Shown here in pieces: positions 28,599 through 37,485 of a stretch of DNA of 64,000 bases. The notes beneath the pieces are model-generated. The model did not search any database and was not told where the DNA came from. It saw only the letters and a list, made by a program, of their open reading frames with translations. The position numbers and the translations under genes are program-made. Within the stretch, counting starts at the first letter, position 1. Every line of letters begins with the position of its first letter. This DNA comes from Nocardia camponoti (GTDB taxonomy: Bacteria; Actinomycetota; Actinomycetes; Mycobacteriales; Mycobacteriaceae). The DNA lies in contig NZ_BMMW01000001.1 of NCBI RefSeq assembly GCF_014646135.1, positions 79,570 through 143,569 on the forward strand, written 5' to 3'.

Positions 28599-29894
28599 AT
28601 GGGTAGTGGGTTCGACGGGCTGGGCGCGACCAGGGGTTTCGCGATGACGGGTGGGTTCGGCGGCATGGGTGTTCAGGTGCCGGGTGCTGGATCGGCTGAG
28701 TGGGGTGCCGACATCGCCGACACCGGCCTGTTCGACCTCGCCCAAGAACTCGCGCGCGAAACGGGTGGGCTTGTTTCGATCGAGGACCCGACGTCGCGGG
28801 TGCTCGCGTACTCCGCGTCGGCGGGCGCGGCCGACGACTTGCGGGTGCGGTCGATCCTCGGCCGCCAGGGTCCGCGCGACTACCTGCGCGTGTTGCGCGA
28901 GTGGGGAGTGTTCGACCAGCTCGCGCGCGAGCCAGACAAGGTGGTCGACATCGCGCCGCACCCGGAGATGGACATGCGGCGCCGCCTCGTTGTTGGCATC
29001 CGCCGCGATTTCGTCGCTAACCGAACTGCCGACGCCCTCGGCACGATCTGGCTGCAGGAAGCCGAGACTCCGTTGCGCGCCGACGCCCAGGATATTCTCC
29101 GTGGCGCGGCCTCGGTCGCCGCTCGCATCATCGCGTGCCGCCGGGAGGCGTTGTCGACGGAATCGCTGCTCGCCCGCCGTCTCTTCGGTCTCGATGGCGA
29201 CAGCGTGGATGTGCCGTCGATCGCGGCGGCGATGAAACTGCCTCGGGTCGGTCCGGCGGCCGTGATCGGGTTCGCGCCGCCAGCTGATGCGTCGTTGGCT
29301 GCGACAATTCGCTTGCACGCGAGCGCTTTTCGCGCTGATTCGCTCACCGAGTCCGAAGGCGACCGCGTCTACGTCCTGCTGCCCGGCTACCGGAGCGAGC
29401 AGAGCGTCACGTCCTGGCTTCGCCGTCTGGTCACCCAGTTCGACACCACCCGCTCGATCCCGATGAGTGCGGTAATCGCCTGTCCCGTCCCAGGTTTGGC
29501 GGACGTGGCGGCCGCGCGTGCCGAAGTCGACCGAGTGCTCGCCACGTTGCCGCCAGGCGCGGGTGTCACCACGTTGGCCGACGCACGCACCGCGGTGCTG
29601 CTGCGCGAAATAGTCGCGTCCATACGCAACGACCCGTCGTTACGCGACCCGCGAGTACGTACGTTAGACACCCACGACCGAACGCACCACACTGAATTCC
29701 GCACGACCGCAACCCAATTCATCGCGGCATGCGGCGACATCCGCACCGCGGCAGCGGCCTTGGCGATCCACCCCAACACCTTGCGCTACCGCTTACGCCG
29801 AATCGAGTCGATCACGGGATTGTCCTTCTCGTCGGCAGCCGACCGCGCCCTCCTCCACCTCCAACTGGCGGCTTTCGGACCTGACGATACGTAG
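28599..29894 (+). CDS. PucR-family regulator of proline catabolism
   Basis: This protein of about 431 residues has the CdaR/PucR architecture. An N-terminal sensory region begins after a Gly-rich start, a central GGDEF-like domain follows (about 210-330), and the C-terminal helix-turn-helix is GDIRTAAAALAIHPNTLRYRLRRIE. It is divergent from pruA with about 110 bp between starts. This matches the mycobacterial PruC arrangement, where a PucR-type activator turns on pruAB with proline. TTG (28590), GTG (28596) and ATG (28599) are alternative starts behind GGAAGGG; I use the ATG. Confidence 0.88.
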   Translation: MGSGFDGLGATRGFAMTGGFGGMGVQVPGAGSAEWGADIADTGLFDLAQELARETGGLVSIEDPTSRVLAYSASAGAADDLRVRSILGRQGPRDYLRVLREWGVFDQLAREPDKVVDIAPHPEMDMRRRLVVGIRRDFVANRTADALGTIWLQEAETPLRADAQDILRGAASVAARIIACRREALSTESLLARRLFGLDGDSVDVPSIAAAMKLPRVGPAAVIGFAPPADASLAATIRLHASAFRADSLTESEGDRVYVLLPGYRSEQSVTSWLRRLVTQFDTTRSIPMSAVIACPVPGLADVAAARAEVDRVLATLPPGAGVTTLADARTAVLLREIVASIRNDPSLRDPRVRTLDTHDRTHHTEFRTTATQFIAACGDIRTAAAALAIHPNTLRYRLRRIESITGLSFSSAADRALLHLQLAAFGPDDT

Positions 29895-29964
29895 CCGCCG
29901 AGGTCAGGCAGCGGTGGCTGAAACCCGCCAGCCGTGCTGCTTGAACCGCAGCAGGCTGTTCGTC

Positions 29965-30771
29965 ATGGACCTTCAATTGCAGAACAAAATCGCGATCGTC
30001 ACCGGTGGGTCGAAGGGCATTGGGCTCGCAACCGCGCGCACGTTGCACGCGGAAGGTGCTCTCGTAGCGGTGGTTTCACGCAAACCGTCGCCCGAGGTCA
30101 CCGACCTCATGAGTGACCGATTCCTCCACATCCCCACCGATCTCACGACCCCGGACGGGCCAGCTCAAGCGGTGGAAGCGGTCGAACGCAGCTTCGGCGG
30201 CGTCGACATTTTGGTCAACAACGCAGGCGGCCCGCCGCCGGGCGCTGTCCTGCCGCGCTTCTCGTTCAACGCGCTTACCGACGCTGACTGGCTCGCCATG
30301 CTGGACTTCAACATCATGGCGACGGTCCGCGCGATCCGCGCGGTAATCCCGGCGATGCTGGCGCGCGGCGGCGGTTCGATCGTCAACATCTCGTCGACGA
30401 TGGCCCACGTGCCGAGCAACATCAACGTCGACTATGGGGTCGCGAAAGCGGGCATCGGCAACCTCACGAAGGCGCTCTCCGAAGAATTCGGGCCGCAGGG
30501 CATCCGGGTCAACGCGGTGTCGCCGGGCCCGGTGATGACCCCGTGGTGGACCGAGGAAGGCGGCGCGGCCGACGTGATCGCCGCCGCGTCCGGCACCGAC
30601 CGCGACACCGTCCTCAACGGCGGCGCGGCCGAGATGATGAACCTGACCACCGGCCGCCTCATCACCCCGCAAGAAATCGCCGACGTTGTCGTCCTACTGT
30701 CGTCCCCGCGCTCAGCAAGCACAACAGGAACCGACGTCTTGGTAGACGCGGGCCTCCGCAAGGCGGTGTGA
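29965..30771 (+). CDS. SDR-family oxidoreductase
   Basis: This 268-residue classical short-chain dehydrogenase has the cofactor motif TGGSKGIG, NNAGG, and the catalytic Ser...Tyr...Lys set in NISSTM and YGVAKAG. A Gly-Gly-Pro-Pro insertion after NNAG and a C-terminal TGTDVLVDAGLRK are typical of unassigned actinobacterial SDRs. The ATG at 29965 places the Rossmann motif normally; an in-frame extension to 29914 is unlikely. It stands alone after the PucR gene, so the substrate cannot be inferred from context. Confidence 0.88.
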   Translation: MDLQLQNKIAIVTGGSKGIGLATARTLHAEGALVAVVSRKPSPEVTDLMSDRFLHIPTDLTTPDGPAQAVEAVERSFGGVDILVNNAGGPPPGAVLPRFSFNALTDADWLAMLDFNIMATVRAIRAVIPAMLARGGGSIVNISSTMAHVPSNINVDYGVAKAGIGNLTKALSEEFGPQGIRVNAVSPGPVMTPWWTEEGGAADVIAAASGTDRDTVLNGGAAEMMNLTTGRLITPQEIADVVVLLSSPRSASTTGTDVLVDAGLRKAV

Positions 30772-30788
30772 GCGGGTTCCAAAACGTT

Positions 30789-30825
30789 CGTCGCATACTT
30801 TCGAATAATTCGAAAGTATGCGACG
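30789..30825. promoter_or_regulatory. perfect 17-bp inverted repeat, TA operator
   Basis: Arms of 17 bp (left CGTCGCATACTTTCGAA, right its exact reverse complement) flank a 3-nt TAA spacer. It lies 24 bp before the GTG of the HTH antitoxin gene, exactly where an autoregulatory operator of a toxin-antitoxin operon should be. Its AT content is far above the surroundings. Confidence 0.8.
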
Positions 30826-30848
30826 CTTGTGGTGACTGAGGAGGCATC

Positions 30849-31328
30849 GTGACTAAAGCCTTACCGGAACGCACCCTGCTGCCCGAGCATCCGGACCAAC
30901 TCGCTGAGGTCCGCGCGTTTCTCGACACTCGATTTGGTCGGAGCGAGTCAGCCACGTTGGCGTCGCCCGATGGGGAGCTGATAACACTCCCTGCCGAATT
31001 GCTTGCGGGTTTGCGTCTAGTCGCTATTGCACTCGCCGAGGGCAAAGCTGTCACCGTCGCGCCGCTGCACACCACCCTGACCACCCAGGAGGCGGCGGAG
31101 TTGCTGGGGATGAGCAGACCGACCTTTGTGAAGCTATTGGATGACGGCGCGATCCCCTACACGCGCCCTGGCCGCCATCGCCGGGTTCGACTGGCCGACG
31201 TCTTGGCCTACCGAGAGTACCGACGTGCCGAACGAACCTTGGGTTTGGCCGAGCTGACCAAGATCTCCGAGGATCTAGGTCTGTACGACGTTGACAACTA
31301 CGACGAAAACCCTGGGCGGCAGAGCTGA
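30849..31328 (+). CDS. excisionase-type HTH antitoxin
   Basis: This 159-residue DNA-binding protein has an excisionase/MerR-like helix-turn-helix at about residues 77-125 (TLTTQEAAELLGMSRPTFVKLLDDGAIPYT, then RHRRVRLADVLAYRE). The GTG start has a strong GAGGAGG. Proteins of this type are found directly upstream of PIN-domain toxins in actinobacteria, and the next gene is a broken PIN toxin whose ATG shares a base with this stop. It probably neutralises the toxin and represses the operon through the palindrome upstream. It appears intact although its toxin is not. Confidence 0.82.
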   Translation: MTKALPERTLLPEHPDQLAEVRAFLDTRFGRSESATLASPDGELITLPAELLAGLRLVAIALAEGKAVTVAPLHTTLTTQEAAELLGMSRPTFVKLLDDGAIPYTRPGRHRRVRLADVLAYREYRRAERTLGLAELTKISEDLGLYDVDNYDENPGRQS

Positions 31329-31852
31329 TGCAGCGAGTGTTGCTCGACACATGTGTGCTCTGGCTGAAGCTGACCTGATCCAACCTCTGTGGTCGACCCA
31401 CATCCTCGAAGAGTCAAGGCGCAACCTGTGCAGGCGCCACGTTGACGAACGAGCAACGGCCAGCGTCGACCGCCTGATCACGACCCTGCAAACCTTCTTT
31501 CCCGATTCCATGGTCGATGGCTATTCGCAGTTAATCGACCGCATGGAGAACGATCCCAAGGACCGTCACGTTCTTGCGGCAGCGCTCCAAGGAAACGCCG
31601 ACGTACTACATAACCTTCAATGTCAAGGATTTTCGTGTTCGGCCCATTGGCGAGGGCTTTCCTGAGCCGATGCACCCGGACGCCTTTCTACTGGACATGC
31701 TGGATCTGGCACCGGGGCAGATTTATCGGTTGCTGCATCGACAGGTCGCCCAGCATAAGCGTCCTCCGAAGCACATCCAGGGACTGCTCGACGTGCTGGA
31801 GCGGACGGGAGTGCCCACGTTCTCGGCTGAGGTTCGGCGACGCCTCGACTGA
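31328..31852 (+). pseudogene. PIN-domain toxin remnant with two frame disruptions
   Basis: The reading opens with MQRVLLDTCVL, the typical PIN N-terminus with the first catalytic Asp, and stops after 16 codons at 31376-31378. Homology resumes one frame away as AEADLIQPLWSTHILEESRR and runs through DRMENDPKDRHVLAAAL to about 31610. It then returns to the first frame as ITFNVKDFRVRPIGEGF and ends at 31852. The first break looks like a small deletion (about ten codons of the family pattern are missing); the second is explained by one extra base near 31606-31612. The nuclease should therefore be dead. Confidence 0.8.
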
Positions 31853-31953
31853 CGCGAAGACTTCCCCGCGATTGCGGGCCGGTATCTGGAATGCTGGACA
31901 GCGGCGTGGTCATTTGTGTGCCCAAGGGTCGTTCAGGATTGAGGAGAGTTGGC

Positions 31954-32466
31954 GTGGCGAAGCCCGTAATCGTAGTGATGGGTGTGTCCGGGTGCGGGAA
32001 GTCGACGGTGGGCGCGATCATCGCTGAACGGCTCGGGCTGCCCTATGCCGACGGCGACGACTTCCATCCCACCGCCAACATCGAGAAGATGGCGGCGGGG
32101 ATTCCGCTCACCGATGAGGACCGCTATCCGTGGCTGGTGATCGTCGCTGAATGGCTCGCCGAGCACGACCACACCGGCGGCGTTGCCGCCTGTTCGGCCC
32201 TGCGACGCGACTACCGCGAGCGCGTGCTCGCCATCGCGCCCGACGTGTTCTTCGTGCATCTCGCCGCCACCCGCGAGGAACTGCTGCGCCGCATGACCAG
32301 CCGCATGGGCCACTTCATGCCCGCACTGCTGCTCGATTCGCAACTCGAAGCGCTGCAACCACTGTCACCCGACGAGCCCGGCGTGACCCTCGACGCGATG
32401 GTTTCGCCCAACGAACTCGCCAACCAAGCCATCGACGCGTGGAAGCTCGCTCATCCCCAATCCTGA
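31954..32466 (+). CDS. gntK: gluconokinase
   Basis: This 170-residue GntK/IdnK-type kinase phosphorylates gluconate to 6-phosphogluconate. The P-loop GVSGCGKST is at residues 10-18, followed by YADGDDFHPTANIEKMAAGIPL with the gluconate-binding residues, CSALRRDYR, and the lid segment SRMGHFMPALLLDSQ. The length equals the family. I use the GTG at 31954 because GAGGAGAG lies just before it. Its 3' end overlaps the convergent M50-like gene by 16 nt. No gluconate permease or GntR regulator is adjacent. Confidence 0.93.
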   Translation: MAKPVIVVMGVSGCGKSTVGAIIAERLGLPYADGDDFHPTANIEKMAAGIPLTDEDRYPWLVIVAEWLAEHDHTGGVAACSALRRDYRERVLAIAPDVFFVHLAATREELLRRMTSRMGHFMPALLLDSQLEALQPLSPDEPGVTLDAMVSPNELANQAIDAWKLAHPQS

Positions 32467-33197
32467 CCCAGCGGATGCAGCTCTGCAACGGGCGTGACCA
32501 GTAAAAACGCACCGACAACGGCAGCGACGAGGCACCCAAGCGCGAACACCGTGACCCACAACAGCGCCGGTAAGTGGGTCAACCGCGCGAGCTGATCAGC
32601 ATCGGAATCGCCGCGCCCACGCTTGCGCCCGCGCTGCAGTTCGATCACCGGGCGCACCGCGGCCGCCAGCAAGAACCAGGCGGTCAAGTACGCGAACGCG
32701 CCCTGCAAAATCGGCCCACCGAACCACGAAACGCCGAAAACCAACCCGCCGAGCACAACAACGGTCAGCAGCGCGTAAAAATTGCGCACCTTGATCAACA
32801 CCGCGGCGAGCATCGCCAACGTGGCCCACAGCATCAGCGTGACGTGCCCGGTGCTCAGCAACCACGCGTACGCGAGGCCAAGCAACGCGGGCGCGGGATA
32901 CCCGGCTGCCGCCGTCAAAATCATGCCAAGACCAGTGGGTTTGCCGCTCGACACCGTGAGTCCTGAGGTGTCGGTGTGCAGGGTGATCGAATGCAGCCGC
33001 CGTCCACTGAGTAACGCGACGAACGCGTGCCCGCCCTCGTGCACCACCGTGACGGCCGCGCGTGTGAGCCGCCACAGCGGGCGATAAGCGACAAGGACAA
33101 TCGCGCCGAACGCGGTGGCAAGCAGCAACGGCCAGCCGGGCGCGGGTTGGACAGCGAGGAGATGGTCGAAAAACGAGCTGGCGGATCCGGTGTTCAC
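32451..33197 (-). CDS. M50-family metallopeptidase-like membrane protein
   Basis: This 248-residue polytopic membrane protein has about six hydrophobic helices. The zinc-binding HEGGH (His53, Glu54, His57) lies in the membrane at helix two, as in site-2-protease relatives. A second-half NPDG-like motif is not obvious. It belongs to the M50B-like family common in actinobacteria. A charged loop KRGRGDSDAD lies near residue 195. The target and signal are unknown. The GTG start is 10 bp after the stop of the flavin-binding gene, in the same direction. Confidence 0.82.
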   Translation of the reverse strand: MNTGSASSFFDHLLAVQPAPGWPLLLATAFGAIVLVAYRPLWRLTRAAVTVVHEGGHAFVALLSGRRLHSITLHTDTSGLTVSSGKPTGLGMILTAAAGYPAPALLGLAYAWLLSTGHVTLMLWATLAMLAAVLIKVRNFYALLTVVVLGGLVFGVSWFGGPILQGAFAYLTAWFLLAAAVRPVIELQRGRKRGRGDSDADQLARLTHLPALLWVTVFALGCLVAAVVGAFLLVTPVAELHPLGQDWG

Positions 33198-33206
33198 CGC
33201 CGCACC

Positions 33207-33803
33207 CTACCGGGCTGGCGACGGCTCCGGGGCGGGGAGCGAAGGCACCGGGTGGTCAGGCTCAAGCGCGGGCAGCCCGTCGATGCTCTCGGCGTTCGAC
33301 CCGGCGACCATCCGCGCGTAGTCGCTTTCCTTGCGCGTGCGATGCACATCGTCGAGCGTTGAGCGTTCCTCAACCAATTCCATCGACGGCACCGACCACC
33401 CGCACGAATCCGAAATCCGTTCCACCTCGACAACGACGATCGCGCGCGTGCCGGGATGGTCGTCGCCGAAAGTCTCACGCAGAGAAGCGAATCCGTTGTC
33501 GTCGGGCCGGACGATCCGCCCCGAGCCATGCAACCGCAGGATGCGCGGCTTGCGGTCGAAGGAACAGAACATAATGGTGATGCGGCCGTTGTCACGTAAG
33601 TGCGCGATGGTTTCGGCGCCGCTGCCGTAGAGGTCGAGATAGGCGACGGTGGTGTCGTCAACGACGGCGAACGTGTCGCGATACCCCTTCGGCGAAACGT
33701 TTACGTGCCCACCGGTCGACGGTGCTGTCCCGACGAAGAACATTGCTTGCTCGCTGATGAATTCACGCAGTTTGTCGTCAATGCGCTCGAAAACCTTAGC
33801 CAC
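33207..33803 (-). CDS. pyridoxamine 5'-phosphate oxidase-family protein
   Basis: This 198-residue split-barrel flavin-binding protein has the pattern FFVGTAPSTGGHVNVSPKGYRDTF, followed by YLDLYGSGAETIAHL and ITIMFCSFDRKPRILRLHG. This subgroup is distinct from true PdxH and may bind FMN or F420. The GTG start at 33803 has AAAGG upstream; an in-frame extension to 33827 is less likely. The C-terminal 40 residues are Pro/Glu-rich and probably disordered. It lies just upstream of the M50-like gene and may be cotranscribed. Confidence 0.82.
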   Translation of the reverse strand: MAKVFERIDDKLREFISEQAMFFVGTAPSTGGHVNVSPKGYRDTFAVVDDTTVAYLDLYGSGAETIAHLRDNGRITIMFCSFDRKPRILRLHGSGRIVRPDDNGFASLRETFGDDHPGTRAIVVVEVERISDSCGWSVPSMELVEERSTLDDVHRTRKESDYARMVAGSNAESIDGLPALEPDHPVPSLPAPEPSPAR

Positions 33804-33877
33804 GACGTGCCTTTCGTCTCGCCGCACGGCGAGCCCTACCCCAAGTCTAGGCGAGTCGAATACTGGTCAGCGGGCGG

Positions 33878-34882
33878 TTAGGCTGTGGGGTCGGCGGCGG
33901 CGAGCACCGCGTCGCGGGTGAGTTCGAGTGAATGTATGCGGTCGTCGATGTTGTAAATCATCGTGTTGATCATGAGTTCGTTGGCTTTGGTCGTCGCGAG
34001 CAAGTCGGCGGCTTGCGCCCTTACCGTCTGCGGCGAGCCCTGCAACTGCCCGGCTTTGCGATGCGCGGAAAACGCGCGTTCCTCGGGTGTCGCGCCGAAA
34101 CTGGCGGCTTGGGCTGGCGTGGCAAGCGCTTGCGGACGGCCCGAGCGCAAGTTCGCCATCGCCAGGTCACGCGGTTTCGCGAGTTCGTCTGCGGCAGCAT
34201 CGGTTTCGGCGGTAATCGCCGACACAGCGACGATCACGTAAGGCTCAGACAACTCGGCCGATGGCCGGAAATTGTCGCGATAGAGCTTGAGTGCCGCGTG
34301 AGTGTTGTCGGGGGAGAAGTGGTGGGCGAAGGCGAACCCGAGCCCAAGAATCGCGGCCACCTGCGCGCTGTACCCGCTCGAACCGAGCAGGAAAATCTCG
34401 GGCTCAGCGCCGTAACCCGGGCTCGCGACGGTGTCGGCTGTCCCGCGAAAATAGCTGATCAACTCGGTGAGTTCCTGCGGGAATTCGTCGCCGCCAGCCC
34501 CGCGCGCCCCGCGTCGCAACGCCCGCGCGGTCACCGGGTCGGTGCCGGGCGCGCGCCCAAGTCCGAGGTCGATGCGTCCCGGATACAGCGATTCCAGCGT
34601 CCCGAACTGCTCGGCGACGACCAACGGCGCGTGATTGGGCAACATCACCCCGCCCGACCCGACCCGAATCTTCTTCGTCGCCGATGCGAGATGCGCGAGC
34701 ACGACCGGCGGTGACGACGACGCGATGCCCGGCATGTTGTGATGCTCGGCCACCCAAAACCGCAGGAAATCGAACCGTTCGACGGTTTGCGCGAACCGGG
34801 TTGTCGCGGCGAGCGCCTCGGTTGCGGTGGCGTCGGCCTGCACGGGTGCGAGATCGAGGACCGAGAGGGCGAGTGCGCTCAT
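33878..34882 (-). CDS. LLM-class flavin-dependent oxidoreductase (MsnO8/YhbW-like)
   Basis: This 334-residue bacterial-luciferase-like TIM-barrel protein has SVLDLAPVQ at the N-terminus, RFWVAEHHNMPGIASSSPPVVLAHLA, VGSGGVMLPNHAPL and GRIDLGLGRAPGTDP. These are the marks of the MsnO8/YhbW group. GGAGG lies before the ATG. It probably uses reduced FMN, or F420 in actinobacteria, with an unknown substrate. It differs from the two SsuD-type enzymes further along the window. Confidence 0.88.
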   Translation of the reverse strand: MSALALSVLDLAPVQADATATEALAATTRFAQTVERFDFLRFWVAEHHNMPGIASSSPPVVLAHLASATKKIRVGSGGVMLPNHAPLVVAEQFGTLESLYPGRIDLGLGRAPGTDPVTARALRRGARGAGGDEFPQELTELISYFRGTADTVASPGYGAEPEIFLLGSSGYSAQVAAILGLGFAFAHHFSPDNTHAALKLYRDNFRPSAELSEPYVIVAVSAITAETDAAADELAKPRDLAMANLRSGRPQALATPAQAASFGATPEERAFSAHRKAGQLQGSPQTVRAQAADLLATTKANELMINTMIYNIDDRIHSLELTRDAVLAAADPTA

Positions 34883-34985
34883 CGACGGAGCCTCCTGAAG
34901 TTGCGTTGGCGGAGAAGCAATTTCGTGTCATACCCCAGGGCTATCGTTGAAGGTGTTGAACACTCTTGAATAAGCGGGGCACGTT

Positions 34986-35981
34986 ATGAGCGACAACATC
35001 GGCTACGGCGAATTACTTCCACCGCGCAACCACGGCACCACGTGGCGCGAATCCGAATACCGGCTTTTGGTCGACCATCTGCGCGCCGGGGTCGAACTTG
35101 CCGAAACCGCGCGGCGGGTGGGCCGCACCGAATCGGCCGTGCGGGCGGCGTTGCGCAACCTCGTGCCGCCCGAAGAAAGCGTACCGGCCGGTTCGCGCGA
35201 GCGGTCCCTTCGTGCTCGGCTGGTGGCCGAACCGGAATGGGATTGGTTCGCCGTTGTCGTGGAGCGGCACGCCAATTCCGGTTCCGGGTTGTGGCGCACT
35301 ACCGACGAGCACATTGTGCGCATCGGGTGGCGTCGTCGCACTCCGATGGCGGTGCTCGCGCCGCAGGTCGGTACGTCGGAGTTGGCTGTGGCTGAACTGC
35401 TGCGGTCGCTCGGCTATGTCGACTCGATCGCCGAAGTGGTCGACGCCCTTGGCGCCACGCCCGGTCAGGCGCTCGCCAAGCGCGTTGCCGCCGCCCGCGA
35501 CAGCTCGGCGACAGCCCGCTGGGTGCTCGTTGTCGACGGTGCGTCGGGGGTGTCGAAACCGCGAAACGCGCCGGTCGCGCGGCATATTTCGGTGCACGAT
35601 TCCCGTCGGGCCGCCGAAGCGGAACGCGACCGGGTGCTCGCGTGGCACGCCCGCGTGTCCTCGCCCAGTACCGACGCGACGCCGTGGTGGACCATCGCGG
35701 AACGGTCGCTCGGCGCGCGGGGTGGCACCACGGTCGCGGGCGTGCTCACCGAGCGCGAAGGTGGCATCCGCGCGTCGGCGCTCGCGGTGGGCGACGTCAT
35801 CCGCGTTCCGGGGCCCGACGGCCTGCAAGATCGCATCATCGCGATCGCGCCGTCGGCACCCGGCGGGCCGGTGCTGGTCGACCTGGCACCGGTCGCCCAC
35901 TCGCGCGTGCGTCGCGTTGTTGAATTCGCGGCCGATGAGGTGGTTGAGGTGGTCGGCCAGCGTCAGGAACGCGCGAGCTGA
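34986..35981 (+). CDS. hypothetical protein with SANT/Myb-like N-terminal HTH
   Basis: This 331-residue protein has no assigned function. Residues about 18-60 (TWRESEYRLLVDHLRAGVEL, then AETARRVGRTESAVRAAL) form a Myb/SANT-like helical DNA-binding module. The remainder is mixed alpha/beta with no clear catalytic motif, and the C-terminal 60 residues (GDVIRVPGPDGLQDRIIAIAP) resemble a small beta-barrel. It may be a nucleoid-associated or regulatory protein. Upstream is a short palindrome GTGTT-G-AACAC (34953-34963). Its last 19 bp overlap the convergent exporter gene. Confidence 0.65.
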   Translation: MSDNIGYGELLPPRNHGTTWRESEYRLLVDHLRAGVELAETARRVGRTESAVRAALRNLVPPEESVPAGSRERSLRARLVAEPEWDWFAVVVERHANSGSGLWRTTDEHIVRIGWRRRTPMAVLAPQVGTSELAVAELLRSLGYVDSIAEVVDALGATPGQALAKRVAAARDSSATARWVLVVDGASGVSKPRNAPVARHISVHDSRRAAEAERDRVLAWHARVSSPSTDATPWWTIAERSLGARGGTTVAGVLTEREGGIRASALAVGDVIRVPGPDGLQDRIIAIAPSAPGGPVLVDLAPVAHSRVRRVVEFAADEVVEVVGQRQERAS

Positions 35982-37399
35982 GCTTTCATCCCTGCCCTAC
36001 CAGGCAACGTGACCGTGGCGAGCATCGTCAGTACTGCCGCCCCGGTCATCGCCAAGAAAACGGTGGTGATCCCTGACGACAGTTCCGCGGGCTGCGGATG
36101 GTCAGGGTCGGTCAGGTGGGCGTTCACCATCGCGCCGAAGACCGCCGCACCGATCGCGCTACCGACGGACCGCGCGAACATGTTCGACGACGTCACCACG
36201 CCGCGCTCGTCCCATTCGCAGCTGGTCTGGGCGGCGATGAGACTGGGCGTCGAAACAAGCCCAAGTCCGAGGCCAATAATCAAGCACGCCAAAGCGATTC
36301 GCCACGGCGCGCCCACGCTGTCGCTCATCGCCCAGAGCAGGACACACCCGGCGACGTTGACCACGCCGCCGATCAGCGTGCACGCGCGAAAACCGATGCG
36401 CAGGTAGATCTTTCCCGACTGCGACGACGTCAACGGCCAGCCGATGCTCACCGCGCCGATGGTGAGTCCAGCCACCATCGCGCTAGCGCCAAGTACGCCC
36501 TGGGTGAAGGTGGGCACGTACGCGGTTATTCCGGTGATGAGCGCGCCGACCATCATCGAGACCGCGCACCCGGTCGCGACGACCGTTCGTGACAAAAGAT
36601 GCAGCGGCAGAAGGGGATTCACGGCGCGCAGTTCAGTAAGAAGGAACGCGCAGATCATCGCGAAACTGAGAACGAACAGCCATACCGATGTTGCTGAGGT
36701 CCACGCCCACGCGTGCCCGCCTTCGAGGAGCGCGAGCAGCAGTGCGCCCGCGCCCACAGTCAGCAATCCCGCGCCGAGGAAGTCGATTGGCCCGGTCCGC
36801 CTGGTCGGCGTGGTCTCGGTCAGATTGCGCGCAATCATCACCGCCGCGACCGCGCACAGCGGCACGTTGATGAGGAATATCGAACGCCACCCGACGAATT
36901 CGACCAGAATCCCACCGACTAGCGGCCCCAGCACCGCCGCGCCTGCCCAGACGCCCGCCATGTACCCCTGCACCCGCGCGCGTTCTTCAAGCGAATACAC
37001 GTCGCCGGTGATCGTGACGGTCATCGGCAGCACCGCGCCCGCACCAATTCCCTGAATCGCGCGAAACACGATGAGTGCCACCATATTTGATGCCAACCCG
37101 CACAGGAGCGACCCGAGCGCGAAGACCGCGACCCCAAAGAGCATCACCGGTTTACGCCCAAACGTGTCGGCGAGTTTGCCGTAGATGGGCACCGTAACCG
37201 CTTGTACGAGAAGGTAAATCGAGAACACCCACGGGAAAAGGGCGAACCCGCCGAGGCGGTCGCTGATCGTGAGGATCGCGGTGTTGATAATCGTCGTGTC
37301 GAGCGCGATCAACCCGGTCGACAGCATCAGCGAGGCGAGTAAACGGCCCCGGTTCGATCGCAACCCGACGGCCTCGCGTCGCACAGCTGTTGTCGCCAC
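35963..37399 (-). CDS. DHA2-family MFS exporter
   Basis: This 478-residue membrane transporter has about 14 helices and is related to EmrB/QacA. Helix one carries LIALDTTIINTAI, motif A is GKLADTFGRKPVM and motif C is AAVLGPLVGGIL. The GTG start at 37399 has GAGGGGG upstream; an extra ten codons upstream are not needed. It is not closely paired with a TetR or MarR regulator. The IclR gene downstream points the same way with an 86-bp gap but appears tied to the operon on its other side. Confidence 0.9.
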   Translation of the reverse strand: MATTAVRREAVGLRSNRGRLLASLMLSTGLIALDTTIINTAILTISDRLGGFALFPWVFSIYLLVQAVTVPIYGKLADTFGRKPVMLFGVAVFALGSLLCGLASNMVALIVFRAIQGIGAGAVLPMTVTITGDVYSLEERARVQGYMAGVWAGAAVLGPLVGGILVEFVGWRSIFLINVPLCAVAAVMIARNLTETTPTRRTGPIDFLGAGLLTVGAGALLLALLEGGHAWAWTSATSVWLFVLSFAMICAFLLTELRAVNPLLPLHLLSRTVVATGCAVSMMVGALITGITAYVPTFTQGVLGASAMVAGLTIGAVSIGWPLTSSQSGKIYLRIGFRACTLIGGVVNVAGCVLLWAMSDSVGAPWRIALACLIIGLGLGLVSTPSLIAAQTSCEWDERGVVTSSNMFARSVGSAIGAAVFGAMVNAHLTDPDHPQPAELSSGITTVFLAMTGAAVLTMLATVTLPGRAGMKAQLARS

Positions 37400-37485
37400 C
37401 GCACCCCCTCTTCCGCAACCGGACCTCAACCGTAACCAGGTGGAAGTACCTTCCGCACCTGGTTTCTCGCACCGTGCGCGAAGCG

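Noticed and set aside
31291..31665. Separate 124-codon protein downstream of the antitoxin
   Set aside because: It is the middle of the PIN toxin read in a shifted frame; both neighbours in the other frame continue the same family pattern.
34953..34963. Short palindrome GTGTT-G-AACAC upstream of the 331-residue unknown protein
   Set aside because: Too short and isolated to call an operator without comparative support.
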